8,058 nucleotides of DNA from Terriglobia bacterium (GCA_030040455.1 JASHTR010000565.1:1-8058), one strand, 5' to 3'. Shown: positions 1 through 7,485, numbered from the stretch's first letter. Numbers and translations: made by a program. Notes: generated from the sequence alone by a model not told the origin.

Positions 1-258
1 AGAGGCCGGCCGGTCGCCCAATGCAACGATTCCCCCAACGGGATTGTGCCGCGCGTGCTCGGCAATAAGAAGGGCCGAGCCTTCGGGATCCTCAAAATGC
101 AGGGCGAGCGCGCCATCGCGCCACGGGTCCTCCAGCACGTGACACCGGTCGCTACCGAAGGCTACCTCCACGCCCATTTCGCGCGCCGCCTCCACAAAGG
201 CCCGCGTCTGGTAGCCGGTTGTAGTGGAAAGAATCATCAATCGTTGTTGGTTGTCCAT
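1..258 (-). CDS. N-terminal fragment of a probable ATP-grasp domain protein (partial)
   Basis: Reading leftwards from the ATG at 258-256, 86 codons are open to the window edge, so the C-terminal part is missing. The visible protein starts MDNQQRLMILSTTTGYQTRA: a hydrophobic beta strand, a glycine/threonine-containing turn and a helix, as in the Rossmann-like pre-ATP-grasp domain of carboxylate-amine ligases. A second strand (GVEVAFGSDR, about residues 31-40) and a third around residues 76-81 (VGGIVALGDRP) follow the same alternating pattern. The ATP-binding and catalytic domains of the family would lie beyond the edge and cannot be checked. A purine-rich GGCGGAG lies about 12 nt upstream of the ATG and GTGAGG directly abuts it, so the ribosome binding site is not ideal. 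The gene is divergent from the flavin reductase gene. The family call rests on recognition of the N-terminal pattern only; the substrate is unknown. A different Rossmann-like ligase or a glycosyltransferase-like fold is possible. Confidence 0.6.
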   Translation of the reverse strand, partial: MDNQQRLMILSTTTGYQTRAFVEAAREMGVEVAFGSDRCHVLEDPWRDGALALHFEDPEGSALLIAEHARHNPVGGIVALGDRPAS

Positions 259-514
259 CCTCACGAACTACTCCGCCCTGTTGTTGAACGTCGTGAAAAT
301 TCCGAGCCTCATCCAGGAGTGGAATCTCTCATTCATCACCGTTGGCGCAAAGCCCCCGCTGCGTCCTTAAGGGATATGCTCTCACACTTGCCCCGGATCT
401 CGCATCCGGGCGCATTGTTTTATCCCGCCGCTAACAGGACGCGGCATGGGTTTATGTATCTTTTGGGGCATTAGGGAACTCTAATGGAGTGCCATTCATT
501 TCGGAGGTTTTCTT
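259..514. other. Divergent intergenic region between the ATP-grasp and FMN reductase genes
   Basis: These 256 bases separate two divergently transcribed genes, so promoters for both should lie here. I find no convincing sigma-70 -35/-10 pair in either direction; the AT-richer stretch at 451-465 is the most likely place for a plus-strand -10 element, but no good -35 partner is spaced from it. The only clear structure is the hairpin at 392-410, listed separately. A long plus-strand open frame that runs from inside the ATP-grasp gene into this region is treated as a shadow. Confidence 0.6.
392..410. repeat. Perfect 7-bp inverted repeat (hairpin or operator-like dyad)
   Basis: CCCGGAT at 392-398 and ATCCGGG at 404-410 are exact reverse complements around the 5-base loop CTCGC. 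On the plus strand it is followed a few bases later by TTGTTTTAT, so it superficially resembles a rho-independent terminator. It lies about 105 nt before the FMN reductase start and between divergent genes, where a terminator is not needed unless an upstream plus-strand transcript must be stopped or attenuated. A repressor-binding dyad is an equally good reading. The sequence alone does not decide. Confidence 0.5.
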
Positions 515-1093
515 ATGAATAATCCGTTCACCATCCTTGGCATTGCAGGAAGTCTTCGCAAGGGTTCTTACAATCGCGCCGCGCTGCGGGCGGCCCAGGC
601 ACTGGCGCCAGAAGGCACCCGAGTTGAAACATTTGACCTGGATGGTATTCCGCCGTTTAACCAGGATGAGGAGAAACAGCCTCCAGCAAAAGTCACGGAA
701 CTCAAAGCTCGCATCCGCAGTGCGGACGCCATCCTGTTCGTCACGCCCGAATACAACTACTCCATTCCCGGGGTGCTGAAGAACGCGATTGACTGGGCAT
801 CACGGCCCTACGGCGACAATGCTTGGGACGGCAAGCCGGTGGCGGTGATGGGGGCATCCATCGGTAACGTAGGAACCGCCCGCGCGCAGTATCACTTGCG
901 ACAGGTGTTTGTGTTTCTCAACATGCACCCTATCAACCAGCCCGAAGTCATGATCGGAAACGCCGCTGAACGCTTTGACGCTGAGGGGAATTTGGTAGAC
1001 GAAAACACCCGAAAACATATCCGGCGTCTTCTTGAAGCATTGGTAAGCTGGGCGCGCCGCCACGAAAAGGGAAGTCAGGCAACGAGCGCCTGA
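515..1093 (+). CDS. NADPH-dependent FMN reductase family protein (flavodoxin-like quinone/chromate/azo reductase)
   Basis: A 192-residue protein, the usual length for the NADPH-dependent FMN reductase family. These soluble, normally dimeric flavodoxin-fold enzymes use NAD(P)H and FMN to reduce quinones, azo dyes, chromate or free flavin. The N-terminal strand and phosphate-binding loop (ILGIAGSLRKGSYNR, residues 7-21) hold the FMN phosphate. The second signature, TPEYNYSIPGVLKNAIDW at 77-94, contacts the isoalloxazine ring and is almost textbook. A glycine-rich segment near 111-120 (VMGASIGNVG) is the third flavin-contact loop. The ATG is well supported: GGAGG at 503-507 leaves 7 bases to the start codon. 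The gene stands alone, divergent from the ATP-grasp gene and convergent with the efflux operon. The basic, disordered-looking tail (RRHEKGSQATSA) is a minor extension. The physiological acceptor cannot be read from the sequence; an oxidative or quinone-stress role is the usual inference for this family. Confidence 0.93.
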   Translation: MNNPFTILGIAGSLRKGSYNRAALRAAQALAPEGTRVETFDLDGIPPFNQDEEKQPPAKVTELKARIRSADAILFVTPEYNYSIPGVLKNAIDWASRPYGDNAWDGKPVAVMGASIGNVGTARAQYHLRQVFVFLNMHPINQPEVMIGNAAERFDAEGNLVDENTRKHIRRLLEALVSWARRHEKGSQATSA

Positions 1094-1145
1094 TTGCGCA
1101 ATGCTGCTGAAAATACGGCCGCTGTCACCTTTGGGAAAACGGGGT

Positions 1146-1164
1146 CCCGGCTCCCACCGCCGGG
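1146..1164. terminator. Candidate terminator hairpin between convergent genes
   Basis: CCCGGC (1146-1151) and GCCGGG (1159-1164) pair perfectly around a 7-base loop. On the minus strand, the direction of the efflux operon, the stem is followed after five bases by CGTTTTCCC, a weak T tract. It lies 75 nt beyond the stop codon of the membrane-fusion gene and 53 nt beyond that of the FMN reductase, the expected place for a shared terminator. A second smaller hairpin (GCGTG at 1200-1204, CACGC at 1210-1214, followed by TTT on the plus strand) is in the same 145-base gap. The short stem and poor T run keep confidence low. Confidence 0.35.
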
Positions 1165-1238
1165 CGAAGTAGGTTCCTGCTTGTGCGGGAATAACTTCGG
1201 CGTGATTTCCACGCTTTGGAAGCGCCGTGATGAACTCC

Positions 1239-2468
1239 CTAATAAGGCGCCGACACCAGGTGACTTGAAACCGATGTATTCGGACGCAGCTCTTCTGAAG
1301 CTCTCAGGACAACTTCATCCCCTTCACGCACATCTCCAAAGACTTCCACCAGGTTTCCGTTGCTGGCGCCGGGTTTCACGTTAACCCATTCACTTTTTCC
1401 ATTCTGCACGCGAATGACGAAAGTGGTTTCCATGGTCCGGGCGACGGCGGACGATGGAACGAAGAGCGTCGGGTTTGGGCGTCGCACCGGCCACGAGACC
1501 TGGGGAAACATTCCGGAATGCAATTCCCAGCTTGGGTTCCACACATCCATCTCCACCGGCATGGTACGCGTCGTCACATCAACAGAGTCGGCAAGGCGGG
1601 CTATCGTGCCGGTAAACGTCCGACCAGGAAACGCCGGAACGGTGAAATTAACCTTGGCGCCTCGCTCGACTCCTGCAACGTAGACTTCCGGCACGGCAAC
1701 CACCAGCCGCAAGTGCGACACTTGCTCGATGCGCACCATCGAGGATTGCGCCCCCGATCCCCCGGCGGGTCCAACCAACGCGCCGGGATGAACGTTTCGC
1801 TTGGTAATGACGCCATCGAAGGGAGCGGTGATGCGAAGGTAGCTCTCAATTTCTTCGACGGAATGAAGAGTGGCTTTGGCAGCGTCCTGACTATTCTGAA
1901 GGGCAACCACGCGGGCGCGGTCCGCATCGGCTGCCTTCTGCGCTACTTCGAGCTCGTCATCGGAGATTACGCCGGGCGTGGCGGCAGCCACCTTCAGCCT
2001 TAGATACGTGCTCTCGTCAGCAGCCATCTTGGCTTCAGCGGCGATGCGCTGGTTCTCCGCGCTCAGGAGTTTTGCCTGCGCTTCCGCCCTTTGCGCGACA
2101 AGCTCCGGAGCGACCAGCACGATGAGAAGCTGTCCCTGTTTGACTCTCGAGCCACGGTCGACTCCAATCCACTGAATGAAGCCCGTAACTTTAGGGAAAA
2201 TTCTCACCTCTTCATAAGGCTGAAGCTCGCCCGGCAGGGGAATGGTCATATTCAGTTGGCGCGAAATCACCCGGACGGTATCCACTTGCGGGACGGTCGG
2301 GATTGCGGTGTCGGCGGCTGAGGCTTTGGAACTGCTTGCCGTGCCACACCCGCCCGCGAGAAGGACAAGGGTCAAAGCCAGCGCTGACGCGAGCATTGCA
2401 AGAAATCTGGGCTTCGCAGGCCACCGAAGCGCTTTTCGCAATGCCAGCCTGAGCCCTTCATTTGTCAT
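1239..2468 (-). CDS. RND efflux membrane-fusion (periplasmic adaptor) lipoprotein, HlyD/AcrA family
   Basis: The adaptor of a tripartite efflux pump, bridging the inner-membrane RND protein and the outer-membrane channel. From the ATG at 2468 it is 409 residues. A basic n-region (RKALRWPAKPR, 11-21) leads into a hydrophobic stretch and a lipobox-like LLAGGC, with Cys41 as the likely lipidated residue. The first lipoyl half is at about 87-118 (VRIFPKVTGFIQWIGVD, then GSRVKQGQLL). An Ala/Glu-rich alpha-helical hairpin runs about 121-205, and the second lipoyl half follows at 211-232 (LRITAPFDGVITKR). Beta-barrel and membrane-proximal domains fill 250-395. The start is uncertain. The ATG at 2468 lies inside an interspersed repeat and has no Shine-Dalgarno sequence. 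A TTG at 2441-2439 preceded by AGG at a 6-base gap would give 400 residues with an intact signal sequence. The frame is also open upstream to an ATG at 2663, 12 nt after the RND stop codon, but those extra 65 residues are largely translated repeat. Third gene of the operon; the usual adaptor-first order is reversed. Confidence 0.9.
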   Translation of the reverse strand: MTNEGLRLALRKALRWPAKPRFLAMLASALALTLVLLAGGCGTASSSKASAADTAIPTVPQVDTVRVISRQLNMTIPLPGELQPYEEVRIFPKVTGFIQWIGVDRGSRVKQGQLLIVLVAPELVAQRAEAQAKLLSAENQRIAAEAKMAADESTYLRLKVAAATPGVISDDELEVAQKAADADRARVVALQNSQDAAKATLHSVEEIESYLRITAPFDGVITKRNVHPGALVGPAGGSGAQSSMVRIEQVSHLRLVVAVPEVYVAGVERGAKVNFTVPAFPGRTFTGTIARLADSVDVTTRTMPVEMDVWNPSWELHSGMFPQVSWPVRRPNPTLFVPSSAVARTMETTFVIRVQNGKSEWVNVKPGASNGNLVEVFGDVREGDEVVLRASEELRPNTSVSSHLVSAPY

Positions 2469-2553
2469 TCTGATCGCAGCGAAGGATCTCGGCATTTCGC
2501 TCAGGGTAAACTTCGACAAGGATTGAAGAAGACGGCAAATACCGAGATCCTTC
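2464..2553. repeat. Interspersed inverted repeat (REP/MITE-like) between the RND and adaptor genes
   Basis: A 17-base arm at 2481-2497, beginning GAAGGATCTCGG, matches the reverse complement of 2537-2553, ending CCGAGATCCTTC, at 16 of 17 positions, with a 39-base loop. The left flank carries GTCATTCTGATCGCAGC (2464-2480), a core I recognise as common in dispersed intergenic repeats of several environmental phyla, including Acidobacteriota. The element fills much of the roughly 200-base gap between the RND stop codon and the adaptor start, and its left end contains the ATG proposed for the adaptor. It has no stop codon in the adaptor frame, so it translates as a spurious N-terminal extension containing RSFAAIRMT. 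Known effects of such elements include mRNA stabilisation or attenuation within operons, which could set the adaptor-to-pump ratio; this is inference. Confidence 0.8.
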
Positions 2554-2675
2554 ATCGCCTTCGGCCCCTTCGGATAGAAGCGGACGGCGGTTTTTCCGCA
2601 GGCTGCCAAAAGGTTGCGTTGGAGAAAAAAGCTGCGATCTCTCTCATAAAATGGCCTCATCATTCATCCGCAGAT

Positions 2676-5600
2676 TCATTCGCTTGTGTATGCATAGGGG
2701 CTCTCAGGGTCCGAAGGATCAAGCGAAGCCGACGCCGTGCTTGCGCTTTCCTGTGCCATGGAGAAGACAGCGGGCAGAATCAGAAGCGTAGCCAGGGTTG
2801 AGGCGGCCAATCCGCCAATCACTGCGCGACCTAACGGCGCTGTCTGGTTGCCACCTTCGCCAAGAGCCAACGCCATCGGAACCATGCCCGCGATCATGGC
2901 CAGGCTTGTCATCAAGATGGGACGCAGACGCGTGCTGCCTCCATAAAGAGCCGCCACCATGGAGGAAACGCCGGTCTTTCGGCGATGCTCCTCGGCGAAA
3001 GTGACCAGAAGGATGGAGTTCGCTACCGAGACGCCGAGCGCCATGATGGCTCCCATGAAGGACTGCAAGTTCAACGTCGTGCCGGTCAGGAGCAACGCAA
3101 AGACGACGCCGCAGACAACCGCCGGCGTAGTCGAGACCACAACGAAAGCAAGGCGCATGGATTGGAAGTTGGCAGCCAGCAGCAGGAAGATGGCCACGAT
3201 GGCGAACACCAGGCCAAGGCCGAGGTAGTTAAACGTCTGGCGCATGGGAGCCACCTGTCCCCGCACGTGGACGCTTACCCCTCGCGGAGGGGCACCCGCA
3301 CGCTCGATTGCCCGGTCCACCTGATTAGCAGCCCGCCCGAGATCCTCCCCTTCCACATTGGCGGTTAACGAGATCATGCGCTCCATGTCAAAGCGGTCGT
3401 ATTCACCGGTCACCGTCCCCAAGGAGAGACGTGCTACATCCCCTAAATTGGGGTGATTTGAAGGTCCACCTTTCATGAGTGGAATACTCGCTACGTCATC
3501 AATTGACTTCATTTCCGACTGGGGCACCTCTACCTGCACCTGATAGCCGATTCCCGACTCCGGATCCTGCCAGAAATTACGAGAGACAAAGCGGCTGGAC
3601 CACGTCGCTGTCTCCAGAGACTGCGCAACCTGCTGGACGGTGAGGCCAAGCTGCCCCGCACGCTCGCGATCGATATCCACGTTCAAGCTGGGGTAGTCGA
3701 GGGGCTGCCCGTAATGGAGATCGCGGAGGTGCTCGATTCCGCTCATCTGGGCCCGTACCTTTTCTGCATAGGCGTGATTGGCAGCCATGTTGGGCCCATG
3801 GATAGCGACTTCAATAGGAGTTGGCGAGCCAAAGTCCATGATCTGGCTGACGACATCCCCTGACTCAAAAGTGAAGGCGGTATTGGGAAAATCGCGCACC
3901 AGCACGGGGCGCAGCCGCTCCTCAAATTCCCGGACGCGAATGTGAGCGCTTTGTTTTAACTGCACCCGCAAGACGGCTTCGTGCGGTCCGCTGGTCCAAA
4001 GATAAATTAAGTTAATCGGATAGCTTGGGGCATACGTTCCAACGTAGCCGATGCTGATTTCTAGGTTGCCGGGCCCGGCCAGCTTTTTGATTTCATCAAG
4101 TATTTTAAGGGTGATCTGCTCGGTGGCTTCGATTCGCGTTCCGGTGGGCGCCCGCAGCCGGAGCTGAAACTGGTTTTCAGGAATATGAGGAAAAATTTCG
4201 CGGCCGAGCTGCGGGCCGAGGAGAAGAACGATGAGCGCGGCTGCCAGCAGATAGGAAGCGACCAGAATGCGGCGCTTCTTCAACAGCTTCTGGACGGTAT
4301 TTGTATACCGGCCGCGAAACCGATCGAACCGGGACTGCCCGGCGCTTTCTGCCTCGCTCCGATGGCGCTGCTTGTTCAGCCAGATATAGAGGACCGGGAC
4401 CAACGTGCTCGACAACACGTAAGAGGCGATCATGGCGAAGCCGACCGCAAGTGACAGGGGCACGAACAACGCTCGCGTGACACCCACCATCAGGAACGAC
4501 GGCACAAAAACCGCCAGGATGGAAAGCATGGAGAGGAAGCGCGGTATGATTGTCTGCCGGGTTGCATTCAAGACCGCTGGCGCCGCCCGGTCGGTCACTT
4601 GCAGATTGCGGTGAATGTTTTCGATTTCGACCGTCCCCTCGTCCACCAGAATACCGACGGCAAGCGCGAGCCCGCCCAGCGTCATGATATTGATCGTCTG
4701 ATGGGTGAACCAAAGCGCGACAATCGCTGTGAGCAGGGCGAAAGGGATAGAGGTGATCACAATGAAGGCGCTGCGCCATTCGCCGAGAAACAAAAACACC
4801 ATCAAACCGGTCAGAAACGCCCCAATGATTCCTTCCCGGATGAGCGACGCCAATGAATTCCTCACCCGGCCGGATTGGTCAAATTCATAACTGACCTGAA
4901 TGTCCGGCGGAAGAACGTTTTCAAAGCGACCCATGCTGGCTTTCACTTCGTTGACAACGGCCAGCGTGGAAGCGTCCGCGCGCTTAGTAACCGGAAGATA
5001 GACGGTTCGGTGGCCATTCACCAGCGCATAGCCCAGCGTGATATCACTTCCATCCTCCACCCAGCCGATATCACGCATAAAGACAGTGGGGCCGGCGCCA
5101 GTGCGGATGGGCAAAGCTGCGAGGGCGTTGATGTCCGTGACAACCGCGTTCATCGGGGTGATGCGATCCAGGTTCCCCGTGCGGACGTCGCCCGCCGGAG
5201 CAATCACGTTTCCAGAAAGAAGGGCTTTCACTACTTCATCCGTAGACATGCGGTAGCTCGCCAACTTGTCCCGGTTGACGTGGATGACGATGGTTCGTGA
5301 GCTTCCTCCGAAGGTTGCGGGCGAAGAGACGCCGGGCAATGTTGTGAAGAGTGGACGAACGCGGTTGAGCGCCAGGTCCTGAAGCTCGTCCACGCTGTGC
5401 GTTGCGCTGGAAAACACGAGATAGCCCACCGGGACGCTGCCTGCGTCGAAGCGCAGCACAAACGGAGGAACCGTCCCGGCGGGCATGTAGGCGTGGGCGC
5501 GCTCAATATAGGCAATGGTCTCGGAAAGCGCCTGGTTCATGTCCGTTCCGGGCAAGAAAGAAAGCTTGAGCAACGCGAAGTTTTCGACCGACTTTGATTC

Positions 5601-5840
5601 CACGCTTTCAAGCCCGGCGATATAGAGGAAGTTATATTCGTAGTAATAGGTCAAATAACCTTCCATCTGGGCAGGACTCATGCCGCCGTAAGGCTGGGCC
5701 ACGTAAATAACGGGCAAATTAAGGTTGGGGAAGATATCCGCCGGCATCCGGGTAAGCGCCAGAAACGAGCAGAGAGCAATCCCAATCGCCGCAACGATCA
5801 CGGTGATCGGTCGCCTCAAGGCTGCGTGAACGATCCACAT
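2676..5840 (-). CDS. RND-family efflux pump, inner-membrane permease subunit (AcrB/CzcA superfamily)
   Basis: A 1054-residue protein of normal RND length that exchanges protons for a substrate and feeds it to the outer-membrane channel. TM1 is at about 11-30. The first large periplasmic domain spans about 31-335, TM2-TM6 about 337-487, TM7 about 524-541, the second periplasmic domain about 545-870 and TM8-TM12 about 872-1029. The TM4 proton-relay motif is [13 protein letters not shown] (396-408), with Asp400 and Glu401 where AcrB has two aspartates. In TM10 the AcrB relay lysine is replaced by alanine in GVSVANSIL (936-944). The motif [18 protein letters not shown] (971-988) is fully typical. 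There is no CusA/CzcA metal-pump relay signature, so an organic compound is a more likely substrate than metal, but specificity cannot be read. The ATG is 3 nt after the stop of the outer-membrane factor gene, with GGAG about 12 nt upstream, implying translational coupling. The tail after about 1030 is Ser/Pro/Asp-rich and not conserved in the family. Confidence 0.95.
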   Translation of the reverse strand: MWIVHAALRRPITVIVAAIGIALCSFLALTRMPADIFPNLNLPVIYVAQPYGGMSPAQMEGYLTYYYEYNFLYIAGLESVESKSVENFALLKLSFLPGTDMNQALSETIAYIERAHAYMPAGTVPPFVLRFDAGSVPVGYLVFSSATHSVDELQDLALNRVRPLFTTLPGVSSPATFGGSSRTIVIHVNRDKLASYRMSTDEVVKALLSGNVIAPAGDVRTGNLDRITPMNAVVTDINALAALPIRTGAGPTVFMRDIGWVEDGSDITLGYALVNGHRTVYLPVTKRADASTLAVVNEVKASMGRFENVLPPDIQVSYEFDQSGRVRNSLASLIREGIIGAFLTGLMVFLFLGEWRSAFIVITSIPFALLTAIVALWFTHQTINIMTLGGLALAVGILVDEGTVEIENIHRNLQVTDRAAPAVLNATRQTIIPRFLSMLSILAVFVPSFLMVGVTRALFVPLSLAVGFAMIASYVLSSTLVPVLYIWLNKQRHRSEAESAGQSRFDRFRGRYTNTVQKLLKKRRILVASYLLAAALIVLLLGPQLGREIFPHIPENQFQLRLRAPTGTRIEATEQITLKILDEIKKLAGPGNLEISIGYVGTYAPSYPINLIYLWTSGPHEAVLRVQLKQSAHIRVREFEERLRPVLVRDFPNTAFTFESGDVVSQIMDFGSPTPIEVAIHGPNMAANHAYAEKVRAQMSGIEHLRDLHYGQPLDYPSLNVDIDRERAGQLGLTVQQVAQSLETATWSSRFVSRNFWQDPESGIGYQVQVEVPQSEMKSIDDVASIPLMKGGPSNHPNLGDVARLSLGTVTGEYDRFDMERMISLTANVEGEDLGRAANQVDRAIERAGAPPRGVSVHVRGQVAPMRQTFNYLGLGLVFAIVAIFLLLAANFQSMRLAFVVVSTTPAVVCGVVFALLLTGTTLNLQSFMGAIMALGVSVANSILLVTFAEEHRRKTGVSSMVAALYGGSTRLRPILMTSLAMIAGMVPMALALGEGGNQTAPLGRAVIGGLAASTLATLLILPAVFSMAQESASTASASLDPSDPESPYAYTSE

Positions 5841-5843
5841 AAT

Positions 5844-7259
5844 TTATGGAGCTCCAACACTGTTCGCCAGATTAAAAAACGGCGTTACATCGCCTTCCGC
5901 GGCCGCGACGTCGGCCAGCGCACGCCAGATGGAAAGGCGTGCCAGCGAATCGTCAATCTCTGCCTCCACCAGTAGTCGTTGGGCTTCGGCAACGTCGACA
6001 ATCGTGCCCACGCCCGCCTGAAAGCGGGCGCGAGCCTGTGCCTCGCTGTCTCTGGAAGCTTTGAGCTCGATGGGCGTGTTCCCGGCCACGCGGCGCGCGC
6101 CTTCCAGGGTTGCGCGCGCCCTTTCCAACTGGCCGGTGACATTCTCGAGCGTCTGGTCCAAAAGCGCCTGCTCGCGGCGCCGGTTGGCCAGCTCGACTTT
6201 CCTGCGTTCACGAATGGAGGCAAAATCGAACACCGGAAGGGAAACATTAAGCCCCGCTTCCCAGTTGTGGACGTCGGCGCCAAGCCCATTGAATCCCGGG
6301 GCAGCAAGCCCTTTCGAGTTTTCCCCGCTGCCGCGCGCGGAGTCTAACGCCTCCAGGGTGAAGTGTGGATAATATTGATGGTCGAGCACGCTAATTCTGG
6401 ATTGAACTTCTTGGATTCTTTTTTGTTCCACCACCACCGCCGGATGGTTGGTAAGCGGCGTTTCGGTCCAAATCTTTTCGGGAGGAATTTCGAGGAACGA
6501 TCCGGTTTGGATTGCCACTGGAGTCCCCGGAATGCCCAGCAGTTCGGAAAGCTCGGCGCTTGCAACCTGCCGCGTCTCCTGGGAAAGGATGAGTTGAGTT
6601 CTGGCGGCAGCAAGCTCCGCGTCTGCGCGAGAAGCATCCGCCCCGGGCCGGAGACGGGCGTTAACAAGCGCATGAACCGATTGGGCGAACACGCTTCTCC
6701 GGTCCACGTCTGCTTGAGAAGCTTTCACTCGCTGCTCGTCAGCCAGCACCGCAAGACAAGCGTCGGTAACGGCGGTGGCCACGCCGAGCCGCGTCAGCAC
6801 GACTTGAGCGGCGGACCGGCTGGCGCTCGATTCTGCTGAGCGCAACTCAGAGCGGCGATACCCAAAGTCGAACGGCTCCCAGGAAAAAAGAGCCCCGGCA
6901 CCGCTTACCCAGAAAGCGCGGTTGGACGGAGGCAGAACGGTTCCTTGCGTACCCGTCAGGATGGTCGGAAACTGCGGCAGGAGCACGCCCAGGACGCTGT
7001 TCCGCGTGCCGCGCGCACCCTGGTAGAGAGTGTCCACGCGAGGTAAGTAATTGGTCTTCGCCACGCTCACGCCCGCCTTGGCCGCGTTGTAACTTTCAAG
7101 CGCCGCACGGACGGCGGGGTAATTTGCCAGAGCGTAAGCGACGGCCTGCTGGACGGTGAAGGTCTTTGGCTCAGGCGCTGGAGCTTGTGCTGCCAGAACT
7201 CGATGGGTTGAAATAAGAAGTATGACAACCGGAAGAAGATAGCGTTTTCGATTGGACAA
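5844..7259 (-). CDS. TolC-like outer-membrane efflux factor (OEP family)
   Basis: The outer-membrane exit duct of the efflux system: a trimeric beta-barrel and periplasmic alpha-helical tunnel. From the TTG at 7259-7257 it is 471 residues, the normal family length. The family's two-fold internal repeat is visible: NYPAVRAALESYNAAK followed by a tyrosine-proline turn (46-73), and NHPAVVVEQKRIQEVQ with YYPHF (271-300); WEPFDFG (128-133) and LPVFDFA (341-347) are matching strand segments. Long Ala/Glu/Arg-rich helices fill 140-235 and 350-455. The chosen start gives a textbook type-I signal peptide: SNRKR, the hydrophobic YLLPVVILLI, then VLA before AQAP (cleavage near 23). GGAGGT lies about 11 nt upstream. 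Another in-frame TTG at 7355 would add 32 residues (HRITDDPAC...), with no ribosome binding site and a hydrophilic Arg-rich stretch before the signal; I reject it. There is no lipobox cysteine, unlike OprM-type factors. First gene of the operon, 3 nt from the RND gene. Confidence 0.93.
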   Translation of the reverse strand: MSNRKRYLLPVVILLISTHRVLAAQAPAPEPKTFTVQQAVAYALANYPAVRAALESYNAAKAGVSVAKTNYLPRVDTLYQGARGTRNSVLGVLLPQFPTILTGTQGTVLPPSNRAFWVSGAGALFSWEPFDFGYRRSELRSAESSASRSAAQVVLTRLGVATAVTDACLAVLADEQRVKASQADVDRRSVFAQSVHALVNARLRPGADASRADAELAAARTQLILSQETRQVASAELSELLGIPGTPVAIQTGSFLEIPPEKIWTETPLTNHPAVVVEQKRIQEVQSRISVLDHQYYPHFTLEALDSARGSGENSKGLAAPGFNGLGADVHNWEAGLNVSLPVFDFASIRERRKVELANRRREQALLDQTLENVTGQLERARATLEGARRVAGNTPIELKASRDSEAQARARFQAGVGTIVDVAEAQRLLVEAEIDDSLARLSIWRALADVAAAEGDVTPFFNLANSVGAP

Positions 7260-7369
7260 AGAATTCTTGTACCTCCGAGTGGCTCTCCGAGCCTTTAACA
7301 CGCAGGGAAGGGACCAAACCCCTTTACATGCAGGGTCATCGGTAATTCGATGCAACTCACTGAATCTGA

Positions 7370-7414
7370 ATAGTTAAATTGCGGTAAAATCTTCTTAACA
7401 CTATCTTAATAGTG
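7370..7414 (-). promoter_or_regulatory. Candidate OmpR/PhoB-type operator and overlapping weak promoter of the efflux operon
   Basis: On the minus strand, TTAAGA occurs at 7409-7404 and again at 7398-7393, an exact 11-base period. Written in hexamers it is ATTAAG-ATAGT-GTTAAG, close to the known PmrA/BasR box (YTTAAK-N5-YTTAAK). A third TTA follows on the same period (7387-7385). The first half-site also lies in a perfect dyad, CACTAT (7399-7404) and ATAGTG (7409-7414). The second TTAAGA fits 4 of 6 positions of a -35 box, and 17 bases further AACTAT (7375-7370) is a poor -10. A weak promoter whose -35 is covered by tandem half-sites is typical of activation by an OmpR-family regulator, and one is encoded immediately upstream. 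The repeat is seen directly; binding and regulator identity are inferred. Confidence 0.55.
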
Positions 7415-7439
7415 GGCGAGAGCGAAAGCATCCAGAAAC

Positions 7440-7485
7440 ATCATGCTGAGAACGCTCGAAGAAGAGAGAGCAGGCTCGGAATGAC
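7440..7485. repeat. Imperfect inverted repeat of the GTCATTC(T/C)GAG type
   Basis: ATCATGCTGAG (7440-7450) matches the reverse complement of CTCGGAATGAC (7475-7485) at 9 of 11 positions across a 24-base purine-rich loop. The right arm read on the minus strand, GTCATTCCGAG, shares its core with GTCATTCTGAT at the left end of the repeat at 2464. The two therefore look like divergent members of one dispersed family flanking the efflux operon at its promoter and before its last gene. With two copies, family membership is tentative. Confidence 0.5.

Noticed and set aside
46..474. Plus-strand open frame of 142 codons
   Set aside because: More than half lies antisense to the ATP-grasp gene, there is no ribosome binding site, and its translation resembles no protein I know.
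1094..1384. Plus-strand open frame just after the FMN reductase gene
   Set aside because: It has no plausible ATG context and overlaps the adaptor gene's C-terminal codons on the opposite strand; the free part is the intergenic gap.
2464..2553. Possible CRISPR or insertion-sequence remnant
   Set aside because: There is a single inverted-repeat unit with no regularly spaced copies, no transposase reading frame and no target-site duplication that I can see.
4177..4779. Minus-strand 200-codon open frame within the RND gene
   Set aside because: It is a frame-shifted shadow of the RND coding sequence: Arg/His/Pro-rich with no domain, while the RND frame is intact and fully typical.
7260..7355. 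Longer N-terminus of the outer-membrane factor from a TTG at 7355
   Set aside because: The extra 32 residues put a hydrophilic Arg-rich stretch before a perfect signal peptide, and the 7355 start has no ribosome binding site; the TTG at 7259 has GGAGGT upstream.
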